From Thermoanaerobaculia bacterium (GTDB lineage Bacteria; Acidobacteriota; Thermoanaerobaculia; Multivoradales; JAHEKO01), in the NCBI GenBank assembly GCA_945787575.1, contig CALZKB010000030.1, positions 1 to 38,287 on the forward strand: 38,287 bases of DNA, given 5' to 3'. Of the stretch, positions 14,559-24,122 are shown one piece after another (positions within the stretch are counted from its first letter, which is position 1; each line of letters opens with the position of its first letter). The notes under the pieces were generated by a model. The model ran no database searches. It was not told the origin of the DNA and worked only from the letters and a program-made list of their open reading frames with translations. The translations under genes were made by a program, and so were the position numbers.

Positions 14559-15647
14559 ATGTTCGACCAACTTTCCGAGCTCGAGAAGAGCCACGCGGAG
14601 CTGACGGCGGCGCTCGCCGACCCCGCCACCCTGGCGGACATGGAAGCCTTCCGCCGCACCAGCAAGAAGCTGGCGCAGATCAGCAAGACCGTCGAGCTCT
14701 TCCGTGAGTTCCGGGAGGTCACCCGCCAGCTGGACGAGACCGCCGAGATGGTTCAGAGTCTCGACGCCGGCGACGAGCTCGCCGCCATGGCCCAGGAGGA
14801 GCTCGAGACGCTCGAGGCGCGGGCGAGTGAGCTCGAGTCGGCGCTCAAGGTCGAGCTCACCCCCAAGGACCCCAACGACGATCGCAACGTCGTGCTCGAG
14901 ATCCGGGCCGGCACCGGCGGAGACGAGGCGAGCCTGTTTGCGGCGGAGCTCTTCCGAATGTACAGCCGTTACGCGGAAACGAAAGGCTGGAGGGTGGAGA
15001 TCATCGACCTGTCGGAGTCCGGGATCCACGGGGTCAAGGAGGTTTCGGCGATCATCGAGGGCGAGGGAGCCTATAGCCGGCTCAAGTACGAGGCGGGCGT
15101 TCACCGGGTCCAGCGGGTTCCCGAGACCGAGGCATCGGGTCGTATCCACACCTCGGCGGTGACGGTCGCGGTGCTGCCCGAGGCCGAGGAGGTCGAAGTC
15201 GAGATCGCCGAAAAGGAGCTGCGGATCGACCGCTTCTGCTCCTCGGGGCCCGGTGGACAAGGGGTCAACACCACCTACTCAGCGGTGCGGATCACCCACC
15301 TGCCGACCGGGCTCGTCGTGTCGTGCCAGGACGAGCGCTCACAGATCAAGAACCGCGCCAAGGCGATGCGCGTCTTGAAGTCCCGGCTGCTCGAGATCGA
15401 GCGCGAGAAGGCCGACTCCGAGCTCGGAGCCGAGCGCCGCAAGATGGTCGGCTCGGGCGACCGGTCGGAGAAGATCCGGACCTACAACTTTCAGCAGAAC
15501 CGGGTCACCGACCATCGCATCTCGCTTACCCTTCACCGTCTTCCGGCGGTGCTCGAGGGAGATCTCGACGCGTTGATCGACCCGCTCACCACCCACTTTC
15601 AAGCCGAGCGCTTGCAGGAAGCGTCAAAGCTGGCGATCTCGAGCTGA
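14559..15647 (+). CDS. prfA: peptide chain release factor 1
   Basis: RF1 recognises UAA and UAG stop codons and triggers peptide release. The GGQ motif is at residues 232-234 within [12 protein letters not shown], and the anticodon-like PxT tripeptide is P188-E-T190 within [23 protein letters not shown] segment and the coiled N-terminal domain are present. At 362 aa the length is standard, and the ATG at 14559 gives the expected MFDQLSELE start. Gln234 would be methylated by PrmC, encoded 4 kb downstream in the same cluster; normally prmC follows prfA directly, but here a 4-kb gene lies between them. RF2 (prfB) is excluded by the PxT motif rather than SPF. Confidence 0.97.
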   Translation: MFDQLSELEKSHAELTAALADPATLADMEAFRRTSKKLAQISKTVELFREFREVTRQLDETAEMVQSLDAGDELAAMAQEELETLEARASELESALKVELTPKDPNDDRNVVLEIRAGTGGDEASLFAAELFRMYSRYAETKGWRVEIIDLSESGIHGVKEVSAIIEGEGAYSRLKYEAGVHRVQRVPETEASGRIHTSAVTVAVLPEAEEVEVEIAEKELRIDRFCSSGPGGQGVNTTYSAVRITHLPTGLVVSCQDERSQIKNRAKAMRVLKSRLLEIEREKADSELGAERRKMVGSGDRSEKIRTYNFQQNRVTDHRISLTLHRLPAVLEGDLDALIDPLTTHFQAERLQEASKLAISS

Positions 15648-15657
15648 CGCCGTCCCC

Positions 15658-18600
15658 ATGCGAGCCGCCGCGCCCCTCTTGCTAGCGCTGTTCCTGGGTA
15701 GCGCGGCGCCGGTGCGGGCCGGGGGACCGGCGCTCAGCGGGCGGGTGGTCGACCGGGCGGGCGAAGCGGCGCCCGGCGTACGGATCGCGCTGCTTCCGGT
15801 CCTGCCGCCGCGCCAGCAAGCCGCGCTCGAGCTCGAGGGCCGGGCACTTCCCGATGCGGTCGCGACCACGACGACCGACGATCTCGGACGCTACACTCTC
15901 GAGGCACCCGCGGCGGGGTTCTGGCGACTGGTCGCCCGAGCCGCGGGGATCGCAGCGCGAGAGCTGAGTTTCGCGCGTGAGCCGCTTCTCGAAGCAACGG
16001 TGCTCCCGACTCTCGAGCTCTCCGCCACGCGGCTGCTGGAAGTCACCGTTCGCGATCCGGGTGGACCGCCCGCCTCGAGAGCCTGGGTTCTCGCCTCGGT
16101 CGAAGACGGCCCGCTACGGTGGCGTGGCGAGCCCCGTTGGGACTGGCATCTGCCGCCGGCCACTACCGACGCGCACGGGCGGCTGCTTCTCGCGGTTCCC
16201 GAGGAGGCCGAGATCGAGCTGCTCGCAACTCATCCCGAGCACGTCGCGAGCGCCGAGGTCCGAACTCGCGGCCGAGCGGCTCATCTGGCGCTCGCCGCGG
16301 GCGCCCCTCGGACGCTCCGCGTCTCGGATGCCGCCGGCAAACCGCTGCCCGGCGTCGCGCTGAAGATCGGCGGTGCGGTCCGGCCAGCCGCTACCACCAC
16401 CGACCGGAAAGGACGAGCGACCGTCACCGGCACCGTGGACGGGCTCGGGCTGCATCTCGTCCTCGCCGACGGACGAATCGTCCAGGTACGTCTCACCGAG
16501 AGCGAGGGCCTCGACGGGAAACCGTTTCGATTCGACGTGCCCGACGCCCTGACGCTCGCCGGCCGGGTCGTTGCCAGGGAAGGTCGCAGGCCGATCGCCG
16601 GCGCACTCGTCTACCCGCTGCACGCCCCCGGCCGTCACGTGAGCGCCGACCGTTCCGGCCGCTTCTCGCTCGCCGTCGAGAACCGGGCGGGCCTTGAAAT
16701 CGGCGGCGCCGCAGTCGGCTATCTCGCCGAATCCATCCGCCGCAGACCCGGCCAGGCCGAGCCGCTCCTCGTGCTGCAGCCGTGTGGCGACCTCCCGGGC
16801 TTCGTGGAGAATGGCCGAGGCGACCCTTTGGCCGGCGTCGAGATCATCGCCGAGCCCCACGCGGAAGGCCCGCGCGAGGTGGGCAACAGCCTGCGCTATC
16901 CGATCCGGCGAGCAGTCAGCGACGACGACGGCAACTTCCTGCTGCGCCGTCTGCCGACCGAGGTCAGCTATCTCGTCACGGGACGCCTGGCCGGCTTCGC
17001 GGCCGCCGAGGAGGCGGGCCACGATCTGTCGGCGAGCGCCGCGGCCGGTGGCGTCTTCCTGGCGCTCGGTTCCGGCACCACCGTGGCCGGAGTCGTGATC
17101 GACAGCCGATCGCGTCCGGTGGCCGGTGCGACGCTTCATCTCGGCCGTGAGTTCGATGAGACCAACCGGATCGCGATGGCGGCACGGTCGAGGGAATCGG
17201 ACGGCAGCTTCGATGGCACCACCGACGGCGAGGGGCGCTTCGAGCTCTCGTCGGTTCCGGCCGGCCGCTTTCAACTGGAGATCCGGGCGCCCGGGTTCGC
17301 TACCGAGATCGTCTCCGCCATCGAGATCGAGCCGGCCGAGAGCGTCGACCTCGGCCTGATCGAGCTGCCGGCGGGCTTCGAGCTGACGGGGACGGTCGTC
17401 GATCCCGACGGCGGTCCGATCGCCCGAGCCTCGGTGCGTTTTCAGGCGACGCCGACGGGCATCCGCCGCTCCTCCCCCGACGAGCTGCAGTTCACGACGA
17501 GCGACGGCCGTTTCGCGATCGCCGACCGCCGCGAGGGAGAGCTGCTCGACCTCTTGGTCGAGCGTGACGGCTTCGTCGACAAGCGAGTCCCCCGCGTCGC
17601 GGTACCGTCGGCGGAGGCTCTCGAGATCGAGCTCGAGCCCGCCGTCACCGTGCGCGGCACGGTGGAGGGAACGGACGGCGAGCCGATCCCCGGCGCCTAT
17701 GTCGCCGTCGCCCGCGAAGGGGGTAGCGGCACCCCCGGCCGCCCGTTCGTCATTCCGCTCGCCGCCGGGACGACGGACGAGGCGGGCCGGTTCGCGCTCG
17801 AAAACGTCGAGCCGACGGTGGTCAGGCTCTCCGCCGAAGCGGCCGGCTGGCTACCCACCGAGGTCGGCGGGATCGCGCTCGCGATCGGACAGGAGCAGGA
17901 GGAGTACGAACTCGAGCTCGAGAGGGGGGCGACGATCGAAGGCCGGGTGATCCGCTCCGACGGCACGCCCGCGATGGGTGCCGCCGTCGAAGTGAAGAGG
18001 GAGCGCGGCACCTCGCGTCTGAGCCCGACGTTGGGGAGGACGACGACGGGCGGCGACGGTGGTTACCGACTATCCGGGGTCGAGCCCGGAAACCGGCTGA
18101 TCAGCGCCTACTCCGAGAACGGCCAACGAGCTGCCGAGCAGCTCGACGTGAAGTCGGGAGTCAACAGGCTGGATTTCGTGATGCCGGCGGGGGTGGAGGT
18201 CTCGGGTCGAGTGCTCACCCGTGACGGTCAACCGGTCGCCGGTGCCCTGGTGTCGCTGCGAGCGAGGGGAGGCTACAGCCATTTCGAGCGCAGCAGAGAG
18301 GATGGCGCGTTCCGCATCGACGACGTCCAGCCGAACCAGCTGACGGTCACCGTCGAGCACTCCGACTACCCGACCACCTCCCTGCCCGAGCCGATCGAGG
18401 TGGCCGATTACCCAGTTCTCGGACTAGAGATCCGGCTCGGCGGCGGCAGCGATCTGGTCGGCCGGGTGACCGGCTTGGGGGAGACCGACCTGATCGGCCT
18501 GGGCGTCACCGCCTTCCAGCGGGCTTCTTCGATCTGGGAGAGAGGGATCGTCGATCGGGAGGGCGGCTACCGCGTCCGCGACCTGAGCGCCGGCCCCTGG

Positions 18601-19746
18601 GAGGTGTTTGCCCAGTCGGCGAGCGGCCAGAGCGTCACCGGTTCGATCGAGATCCTCCCGGGCGAGACCACGGCGGTACTCGATCTCGAGTTCGACGACG
18701 GTCTCGTCCTCACCGGCCGACTGCTGAAAAGGGGCTCTCCGGTCGGTGGCGCGCTGGTCTCGGCGGGCGGTCTCGACACCTCGTCGAACGGCTGGTCGGA
18801 GACCGACCATGAGGGCCGATTCAAGCTCAGTGGCCTGGAGGCGGGCCGTTATCGCCTGCGAGTGTCCGATTTCCGTACCGCTCTCTCCCACGCGGAGGAG
18901 ATCGCGCTCGAGCGCGACGACGACATCGTGATCGACCTCGACGGTCTGGCCGTGGGCGGAACAGTCACCAGCGAACGGGGAGGCGGGCCCCTGCCCGGGG
19001 CGGTCGTCTCGCTCGAAGAGCTCGCTTCGAACGCGGACCCGACCTGGCGGAGAGTGGGCAAGACCGCGACGAGCGACGCCAACGGACGCTACAGCCTGTC
19101 CGAAGTCCCGGAGGGGAGCTATCGGCTGCGCGTCTCGAAATCGGAGTTCGGAACGCGGACGCTGAGTGTGGAGGTCGGAGACGCCTTCGACCTCGAGAGC
19201 GTCGACGTCGCTCTCGCCCCCGTCGAGGGAGTCACCCTGCGGTTGTCCTCGGAAGCGGTTCCCGGCGTCACCGCCGTCACGTTTGCGGTGCTCGACGCGC
19301 TCGGCGGCGTCGTCGCGTCGGGACGAGAGCCGGCGACCTCGGACGGACTCGTTCGCTTGGCGTCGGTTCCGGACGGCGATTGGACCCTTGTCGTGCGCGG
19401 CGGCGCCAGCGCTACCAGGTCGCTGCCGGCCCGAGCCCCGGCGGAGGAGATCGCCGTCCGGCTGGACGCGGCGGCGCGGCTGACGGTGAGAGTGAGTGAG
19501 CTGGTCGAAGACGCCTCCACCGCCGCCACCTTGCGGCTGCGGACCCCCACGGGACAGGGCTTCAAGAGTGTCCGTTGGGGTGGCGGCTCGCCCACCGAGT
19601 CGTGGCGGCTGTTCCGCGGCGAGACGACCCTCGAAGATGTCCCCGTGGGACGTTGGATCGTAACCGTCGACGGCACCGACGGTCGTAGCTGGGAGCGCAC
19701 GGTCAACCTCGCGGCCGGCCTCAACGACCCCGTCACGTTCGACTAG
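15658..19746 (+). CDS. giant exported protein of tandem carboxypeptidase-regulatory-like domains
   Basis: A 1362-aa protein with a signal peptide (RAAAPLLLALFLGSAAPVRA) and at least eleven recurring beta-sandwich units. Each opens with a (V/L)xGxVxxxxGxPxxGAxV pattern followed by DxxGxFxLxxVPxGxxxLxV. Unit starts lie near residues 26, 300, 379, 476, 576, 665, 760, 848, 933, 1018 and 1099, so from 300 onward the spacing is 79-100 residues. These match the CarboxypepD_reg/SpaA-like prealbumin-fold families that build stalks on surface proteins. No enzyme domain, sorting signal, TM anchor or barrel is visible, so it is probably a periplasmic or surface stalk or adhesin-like structure. It sits 10 nt after prfA and 13 nt before prmC, in frame with no stop, so it looks expressed. 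Its role is unknown; a link to translation is not implied. Confidence 0.85.
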   Translation: MRAAAPLLLALFLGSAAPVRAGGPALSGRVVDRAGEAAPGVRIALLPVLPPRQQAALELEGRALPDAVATTTTDDLGRYTLEAPAAGFWRLVARAAGIAARELSFAREPLLEATVLPTLELSATRLLEVTVRDPGGPPASRAWVLASVEDGPLRWRGEPRWDWHLPPATTDAHGRLLLAVPEEAEIELLATHPEHVASAEVRTRGRAAHLALAAGAPRTLRVSDAAGKPLPGVALKIGGAVRPAATTTDRKGRATVTGTVDGLGLHLVLADGRIVQVRLTESEGLDGKPFRFDVPDALTLAGRVVAREGRRPIAGALVYPLHAPGRHVSADRSGRFSLAVENRAGLEIGGAAVGYLAESIRRRPGQAEPLLVLQPCGDLPGFVENGRGDPLAGVEIIAEPHAEGPREVGNSLRYPIRRAVSDDDGNFLLRRLPTEVSYLVTGRLAGFAAAEEAGHDLSASAAAGGVFLALGSGTTVAGVVIDSRSRPVAGATLHLGREFDETNRIAMAARSRESDGSFDGTTDGEGRFELSSVPAGRFQLEIRAPGFATEIVSAIEIEPAESVDLGLIELPAGFELTGTVVDPDGGPIARASVRFQATPTGIRRSSPDELQFTTSDGRFAIADRREGELLDLLVERDGFVDKRVPRVAVPSAEALEIELEPAVTVRGTVEGTDGEPIPGAYVAVAREGGSGTPGRPFVIPLAAGTTDEAGRFALENVEPTVVRLSAEAAGWLPTEVGGIALAIGQEQEEYELELERGATIEGRVIRSDGTPAMGAAVEVKRERGTSRLSPTLGRTTTGGDGGYRLSGVEPGNRLISAYSENGQRAAEQLDVKSGVNRLDFVMPAGVEVSGRVLTRDGQPVAGALVSLRARGGYSHFERSREDGAFRIDDVQPNQLTVTVEHSDYPTTSLPEPIEVADYPVLGLEIRLGGGSDLVGRVTGLGETDLIGLGVTAFQRASSIWERGIVDREGGYRVRDLSAGPWEVFAQSASGQSVTGSIEILPGETTAVLDLEFDDGLVLTGRLLKRGSPVGGALVSAGGLDTSSNGWSETDHEGRFKLSGLEAGRYRLRVSDFRTALSHAEEIALERDDDIVIDLDGLAVGGTVTSERGGGPLPGAVVSLEELASNADPTWRRVGKTATSDANGRYSLSEVPEGSYRLRVSKSEFGTRTLSVEVGDAFDLESVDVALAPVEGVTLRLSSEAVPGVTAVTFAVLDALGGVVASGREPATSDGLVRLASVPDGDWTLVVRGGASATRSLPARAPAEEIAVRLDAAARLTVRVSELVEDASTAATLRLRTPTGQGFKSVRWGGGSPTESWRLFRGETTLEDVPVGRWIVTVDGTDGRSWERTVNLAAGLNDPVTFD

Positions 19747-19759
19747 CTACACTGAGCGG

Positions 19760-20602
19760 ATGGGTTTGGTGATCGGTGATCTGCTGCGCGACGCCAGGCT
19801 CCGCTTGAGGGCGACGAGCCACGCTCCGGCCGCACGCGAGGCGGCGTTGATCCTCGCGCACGTCCTGGGGTGGACCGAGGCGCAGGTGATCGCTCGCGAC
19901 GATCGCTTCCTCGAAGAGGAAGCGGCGACCCGCTACGAGGCGCTGCTCGCGCGTCGCCTCGCGGGCGAGCCGTACGCCTACCTGGTAGGCGAGCGCGAGT
20001 TCTACGGCCGCGTGTTCGCTGTCGACTCGCGAGTCCTCATTCCGCGACCCGAGACCGAGCACCTCATCGAGACGTGCCTTGCTCTCGACCTCCCGCCGGA
20101 GCCGAGGATTCTCGACGTCGGAACCGGATCGGGCTGCATTGGGGTGACCCTCGCGCTCGAAATTCCGGGCAGCTCGATCCTCGCCGTCGATCGCTCTCTC
20201 GCCGCGGCGGTCGTCGCCAGGGCCAACGCTCGCCGCCTCGCGGCGGCAACCGTGCGCACCGCCGTCGCCGACCTCACGAGGGGACTCTCGCTGGCCGTTT
20301 TCGACCTCGTCGTCTCCAATCCGCCTTACGTCGCGCCTCGGCTCGCTCCCGAGCTGTCGCCCGAGATCACCGACCACGAGCCCCACTCGGCGCTCTTTGC
20401 CGGTGGCGAAGGGCTCGAGGTCTACCGCCGGCTCTACTCCGAGCTCGCGGGGCTCGCACCGGACACGCCCTTCGTCTGCGAGATCGGCGACGGCCAGGCG
20501 GAGTCGCTGCTCGACCTCGCTCGAAGCTACGCGCTCGAGCCGGTGGAAGCCGCCCGGGACTTCGCGGGCATTCCGAGGGTCGTGGTGATAAACAAGAACT
20601 GA
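19760..20602 (+). CDS. prmC: release factor glutamine methyltransferase
   Basis: PrmC N5-methylates the Gln of the GGQ motif of RF1 and RF2 using SAM. Visible: an N-terminal helical substrate-binding domain (to about residue 100), EREFYGRVFAVDSRVLIPRPETE, SAM motif I ILDVGTGSGCIG, and the catalytic NPPY at residues 187-190 (SNPPYVAP). At 280 aa it is full length. Its substrate RF1 is encoded upstream in the same cluster. Its stop overlaps the murA start by one base (TGATG), pointing to translational coupling. A TACACT hexamer ends 6 nt before the ATG but has no -35 partner. Confidence 0.96.
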   Translation: MGLVIGDLLRDARLRLRATSHAPAAREAALILAHVLGWTEAQVIARDDRFLEEEAATRYEALLARRLAGEPYAYLVGEREFYGRVFAVDSRVLIPRPETEHLIETCLALDLPPEPRILDVGTGSGCIGVTLALEIPGSSILAVDRSLAAAVVARANARRLAAATVRTAVADLTRGLSLAVFDLVVSNPPYVAPRLAPELSPEITDHEPHSALFAGGEGLEVYRRLYSELAGLAPDTPFVCEIGDGQAESLLDLARSYALEPVEAARDFAGIPRVVVINKN

Positions 20603-21858
20603 TGGATCGCTTCGAGATTACCGGTCCCACTCGCCTCGAGGGCACCGTGACGGCGGCCGGAGCCAAGAATGCGGCACTCCCGGCACTGGCGGCGTCGCTG
20701 CTTGCCGATGGCACCGTGACCCTCTCCGGCCTGCCGGTCGTCCAGGACATCCGAACGATGTCGCGCCTGCTGGAGCACCTCGGTACCGAGACTCGATGGG
20801 ACGGCGAGCGGTTGGCGCTCACACCGAGCGGGACGGCAGTCAAGGATGACGCCGACTACGACCTCGTCAAGACCATGCGGGCCTCGATCCTCGTCCTCGG
20901 ACCGTTGATCGCCCGCCTCGGCCACGCCAAGGTCTCGCTGCCGGGCGGGTGCGCCATCGGGGTGCGACCGATCGATCAACACCTTGCCGGCCTCGAGGCG
21001 CTCGGCGCCGAGGTCACTCTCGAGCACGGTTACGTCAGCGCCCGGGCGGACCGGCTCGTCGGCAACCGCTTTCGCTTCGCCGCGCGCACGGTGACCGGCA
21101 CCGAGAATCTGCTGATGGCGGCTTGCCTGGCGCGGGGAACGACGGTCCTCGAAAACTGCGCGTGCGAGCCGGAGGTCGTCGATCTCTCCCGCCTGCTCAC
21201 CTCAATGGGGGCACAGGTCCACGGCGCCGGCACCGAGCGCATCGAGATCCAGGGAGTCGACCGTCTCGGCAGCGCCGAGCATCGGGTGATCAGCGACCGG
21301 ATAGAGGGCGGAACCTACCTGATCGCCGCGGCGATCAGCGGCGGCGATGTTCGGCTCGCGGGAGCGCTGCCGGACGACCTCCGATCACTGCTGGACGTGC
21401 TCGAGGAGGTCGGCTGCCGGGTCGAGGCGGAGTGCTCCTCGATCCGGATCGCCGGCGGCGACGGCCTGCGGCCCTGCTCGATCGAGACCGCGCCGCATCC
21501 CGGTTTTCCCACCGATCTCCAGGCCCAGTACATGGCTCTCATGACCCAGGCCGAAGGGCGCTCCACCGTTCACGAGACGATCTTCGAGAACCGCTTCCAG
21601 CACGTTCCCGAGCTCAATCGCATGGGCGCCGCGATCCAGGTCGATGGCGGCCACGCTTGGATCGAGGGGCCGACGCCGCTGTCAGCCGCCAACGTGATGG
21701 CGACCGATCTGCGCGCATCGGCGAGTCTCGTTCTCGCCGGACTAGTGGCCGACGGCACCACCATAGTCGACCGCATCTATCACCTCGATCGCGGCTACGA
21801 GAGGATGGAAGAGAAGCTCAAGGCGCTGGGAGCCGACGTCGTGCGGGCGCAGGCATGA
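20602..21858 (+). CDS. murA: UDP-N-acetylglucosamine 1-carboxyvinyltransferase
   Basis: MurA transfers enolpyruvate from PEP to UDP-GlcNAc, the first committed step of peptidoglycan synthesis, in the cytoplasm. The start [16 protein letters not shown], with GAKNAALP containing the conserved Lys-Asn pair, is typical. The catalytic loop [13 protein letters not shown] carries Cys117 (E. coli Cys115), the residue alkylated by fosfomycin, so the enzyme is predicted fosfomycin-sensitive. At 418 aa the length is standard. The ATG at 20602 overlaps the prmC stop by one base and the gene overlaps the next one by four bases (ATGA), placing it in the middle of a coupled operon. The frame is open further upstream but that part is a shadow of prmC. 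Confidence 0.97.
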   Translation: MDRFEITGPTRLEGTVTAAGAKNAALPALAASLLADGTVTLSGLPVVQDIRTMSRLLEHLGTETRWDGERLALTPSGTAVKDDADYDLVKTMRASILVLGPLIARLGHAKVSLPGGCAIGVRPIDQHLAGLEALGAEVTLEHGYVSARADRLVGNRFRFAARTVTGTENLLMAACLARGTTVLENCACEPEVVDLSRLLTSMGAQVHGAGTERIEIQGVDRLGSAEHRVISDRIEGGTYLIAAAISGGDVRLAGALPDDLRSLLDVLEEVGCRVEAECSSIRIAGGDGLRPCSIETAPHPGFPTDLQAQYMALMTQAEGRSTVHETIFENRFQHVPELNRMGAAIQVDGGHAWIEGPTPLSAANVMATDLRASASLVLAGLVADGTTIVDRIYHLDRGYERMEEKLKALGADVVRAQA

Positions 21859-24122
21859 TCCCCTGGTTCGCGCTGCTGTCCCTGACCGCGCCAGCGGTCG
21901 ATGTCGCGCCCGATCCGCGCATCGAATGGGTGGAGCTCCAGCGGCAGGAACGATACGCCGAGGCTCAGAGCTCGATCGCGGGCTTCCTCGCGAGCGAGCC
22001 CGATTCGGCGAAAATCAACGCGAACTACCTGAACGGCCTCTTGCTGGCCAAGCTGGAGCGGCCGACCTCCGCCGCCGAGGCGCTGGCGGCGGCCGTCGAG
22101 GCCGAGCCCGAGATCGCCGGATGGGCTCGCTTCCGGCTGGCCGAGCTGGAGATCGGTCGCGGCCGCCCAGAGATCGCTGCCGGCCTGCTGGCGACCGCGC
22201 TCGGGAACCGACCGCCGGAGAGGCTCGCCGAGGCGGCGGCACGACTACTGACGCGCGCCCTCGAAGCGAGTGGCGATTGCCGGGTTCTGGCCGAGGCCGA
22301 CGACTGGCCGCTGGCCAAGTCCGAACGCCGCGCTCTCGCCCTCGCCCGCGCCGGCTGCCTGCGTGCCACCGATCCTGCCGCTGCGGACGTCGAGCTCCGC
22401 GCTCTGCTGGCGGCGGACAGCTCCGACGCGGTCGCCTACGACGCGGCGACGCGGCACGCCGGGTCCGATGGGCCACCCGACCTCGAGACCGCGCTGGCGA
22501 TGGCCGAGGCGTTCTTCGGCCAGCGGAGCTTCGAGCTTGCCCTCGACCACTTCGCCCTCGCGCTCGCCTCGATACCGGCCGACGAGCAGCCCGACTTCGA
22601 CCTCCTCTACTCCATCGCTCGCAGCCACTTCTGGCTCGGTGACTACGAGCGCGCGGCAGAGCGCTTCGGCGAGCTGGCCGCGATCACCGACGACCCGGAG
22701 AAGCAGGCCGACGCCTTTTATCAACAGGCTCGATCGCTCGAGCTCGGGGGCCGATCGGCCGCCGCGGAAGCGGCGCTCGAAGCGGTGCGACGCGTCGATC
22801 CCACCGATCACTGGGCGGCCTCGGCACTCGTCTCCGGCTTGAGACTGGCGTGGATCGACGACCGCGAGACCGAGGCCCTCGCTCTTTACGACGCCCTGAG
22901 CAGCCGGCGCCGCTGGCGGGGTCCTCGTGCCCGAGCAGCGCTCTTCCTGGCGGCGAGCGACCTCTCCCTCGGTCGCGCCGATCGAGCCAGCGCCTGGCTC
23001 GAGGCGGTCGAGGCCACGCCCGGAACCCACATGCCCGAGCTTCGCTATTGGCAGGGACGGCGGGCCGAGCTCGAGGACCGAGCCACCGGCGCAGTGCGCG
23101 CCTACCTCGCGGCGCTGGGTGAAGACCCCTACGATCCGTGGTCGCTCGGCGCGCGCCTGCGGCTGGCGACTGGCCCTCTTCGGGCCGAGGCCCAGCGACT
23201 GGCCGGCACTCTGCCGGCCGGCGGACGGATCTCCGACCTCCGTCAGGCGTGGCTTCTGGCGCGCCCTGGAGCGGCCCGCGAAGAGGCTCTCGCCGCCCTG
23301 AAGCAGCAGCTCGAAGGAGACTCGAAGGCGCGAGAGTTCATGGCGCTCACCCCGGTCTCTACCGCGGCCTGGCCGTTGTGGACGGTTCCTCTCTCGGCAC
23401 CGATCGACCGCCTGCTCGCGGTCGGCGACTGGCGATTCGGCCGCGACGCCGCGGTCAAGCACTTTCCATCGAGCTCCGACCGTCTGACCTTGACTCGAGT
23501 CCAACTCCTCTCCGAAGCGGGTCTGCAGCGCAGCGCCCTTCTGTCTGCCGAGCTCTTGATTCGCCGCGCCGCGGGCGAGGTTCCGCAGCCACTTTGGCCG
23601 GACGCCCTCCGTCAGGCGCTGTTCCCGCTCGCCTTCGGCGATCGGCTCGTCGTGGAGACGACCGATCGAGGCATCGACCCTCGTCTGCTGGCCGGGCTCA
23701 TCCGTGAGGAGAGCCGCTTCGACGCCGGTGCCGTCTCCCGTGCGGCGGCGCGCGGCCTCACCCAATTCGTGCTGCCCACCGCCCGTCGGATCGGCCGGGA
23801 TCTGGGCCTCGCTCCGATCGAGGCGGGCGACCTGTTCGATCCCGCTCTCGCAATCCGGCTCGGCGCCGCCTATCTGGATGAGCTCGGCCGACGCTTCGGT
23901 CCCCGCCCCCACCAGATTCTCGCCGCCTACAATGCGGGGGAAGCCCAGAGCGAGCTATGGCGCGGCTACTGCGTCAGCGACGATCCGGAGGAGTTTCTCA
24001 CCAAGATCGGCTTCCGTGAGACTCGCGGCTACGTGCGCAAGGTGCTGCGCTCGTATGCCGTCTACCGTGAGCTCTTCCCGGTGCTGCCGACGACGTTCTC
24101 GGGGATCGAACCCTCCACCTGA
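21855..24122 (+). CDS. exported lytic transglycosylase (SLT family) with helical repeats
   Basis: A 755-aa soluble lytic transglycosylase, which cleaves the MurNAc-GlcNAc bond of peptidoglycan to form 1,6-anhydro products. The N-terminus ([17 protein letters not shown]) is a short signal-like segment. Residues about 30-560 are a long alpha-helical, TPR-like superhelix, as in Slt70. The C-terminal catalytic domain carries the REESRFDAGAVSRAAARGL motif, with E619 the likely catalytic Glu, then GLTQFVLPTA, DPALAIRLGAAYLDEL and AAYNAGEAQ. Its ATG overlaps the murA stop, so peptidoglycan synthesis and remodelling genes are coupled. The last 61 bases overlap, on opposite strands, the 3' end of the SurA-like gene. 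Confidence 0.92.
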   Translation: MIPWFALLSLTAPAVDVAPDPRIEWVELQRQERYAEAQSSIAGFLASEPDSAKINANYLNGLLLAKLERPTSAAEALAAAVEAEPEIAGWARFRLAELEIGRGRPEIAAGLLATALGNRPPERLAEAAARLLTRALEASGDCRVLAEADDWPLAKSERRALALARAGCLRATDPAAADVELRALLAADSSDAVAYDAATRHAGSDGPPDLETALAMAEAFFGQRSFELALDHFALALASIPADEQPDFDLLYSIARSHFWLGDYERAAERFGELAAITDDPEKQADAFYQQARSLELGGRSAAAEAALEAVRRVDPTDHWAASALVSGLRLAWIDDRETEALALYDALSSRRRWRGPRARAALFLAASDLSLGRADRASAWLEAVEATPGTHMPELRYWQGRRAELEDRATGAVRAYLAALGEDPYDPWSLGARLRLATGPLRAEAQRLAGTLPAGGRISDLRQAWLLARPGAAREEALAALKQQLEGDSKAREFMALTPVSTAAWPLWTVPLSAPIDRLLAVGDWRFGRDAAVKHFPSSSDRLTLTRVQLLSEAGLQRSALLSAELLIRRAAGEVPQPLWPDALRQALFPLAFGDRLVVETTDRGIDPRLLAGLIREESRFDAGAVSRAAARGLTQFVLPTARRIGRDLGLAPIEAGDLFDPALAIRLGAAYLDELGRRFGPRPHQILAAYNAGEAQSELWRGYCVSDDPEEFLTKIGFRETRGYVRKVLRSYAVYRELFPVLPTTFSGIEPST

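Noticed and set aside
14531-14560. Possible promoter TTGACG for prfA
   Set aside because: At 17-18 nt spacing the -10 would be GGGTTA/GGTTAT overlapping the start codon; nearer A/T-rich hexamers are only 6-10 nt from TTGACG.
19748-19753. TACACT six bases before prmC, as a leaderless promoter
   Set aside because: No -35 partner and the gene is 13 nt from the upstream gene in an apparent operon; a chance hexamer is more likely.
22245-23912. 555-aa antisense frame opposite the lytic transglycosylase
   Set aside because: No domain or start signals; the catalytic SLT motif is on the plus strand.
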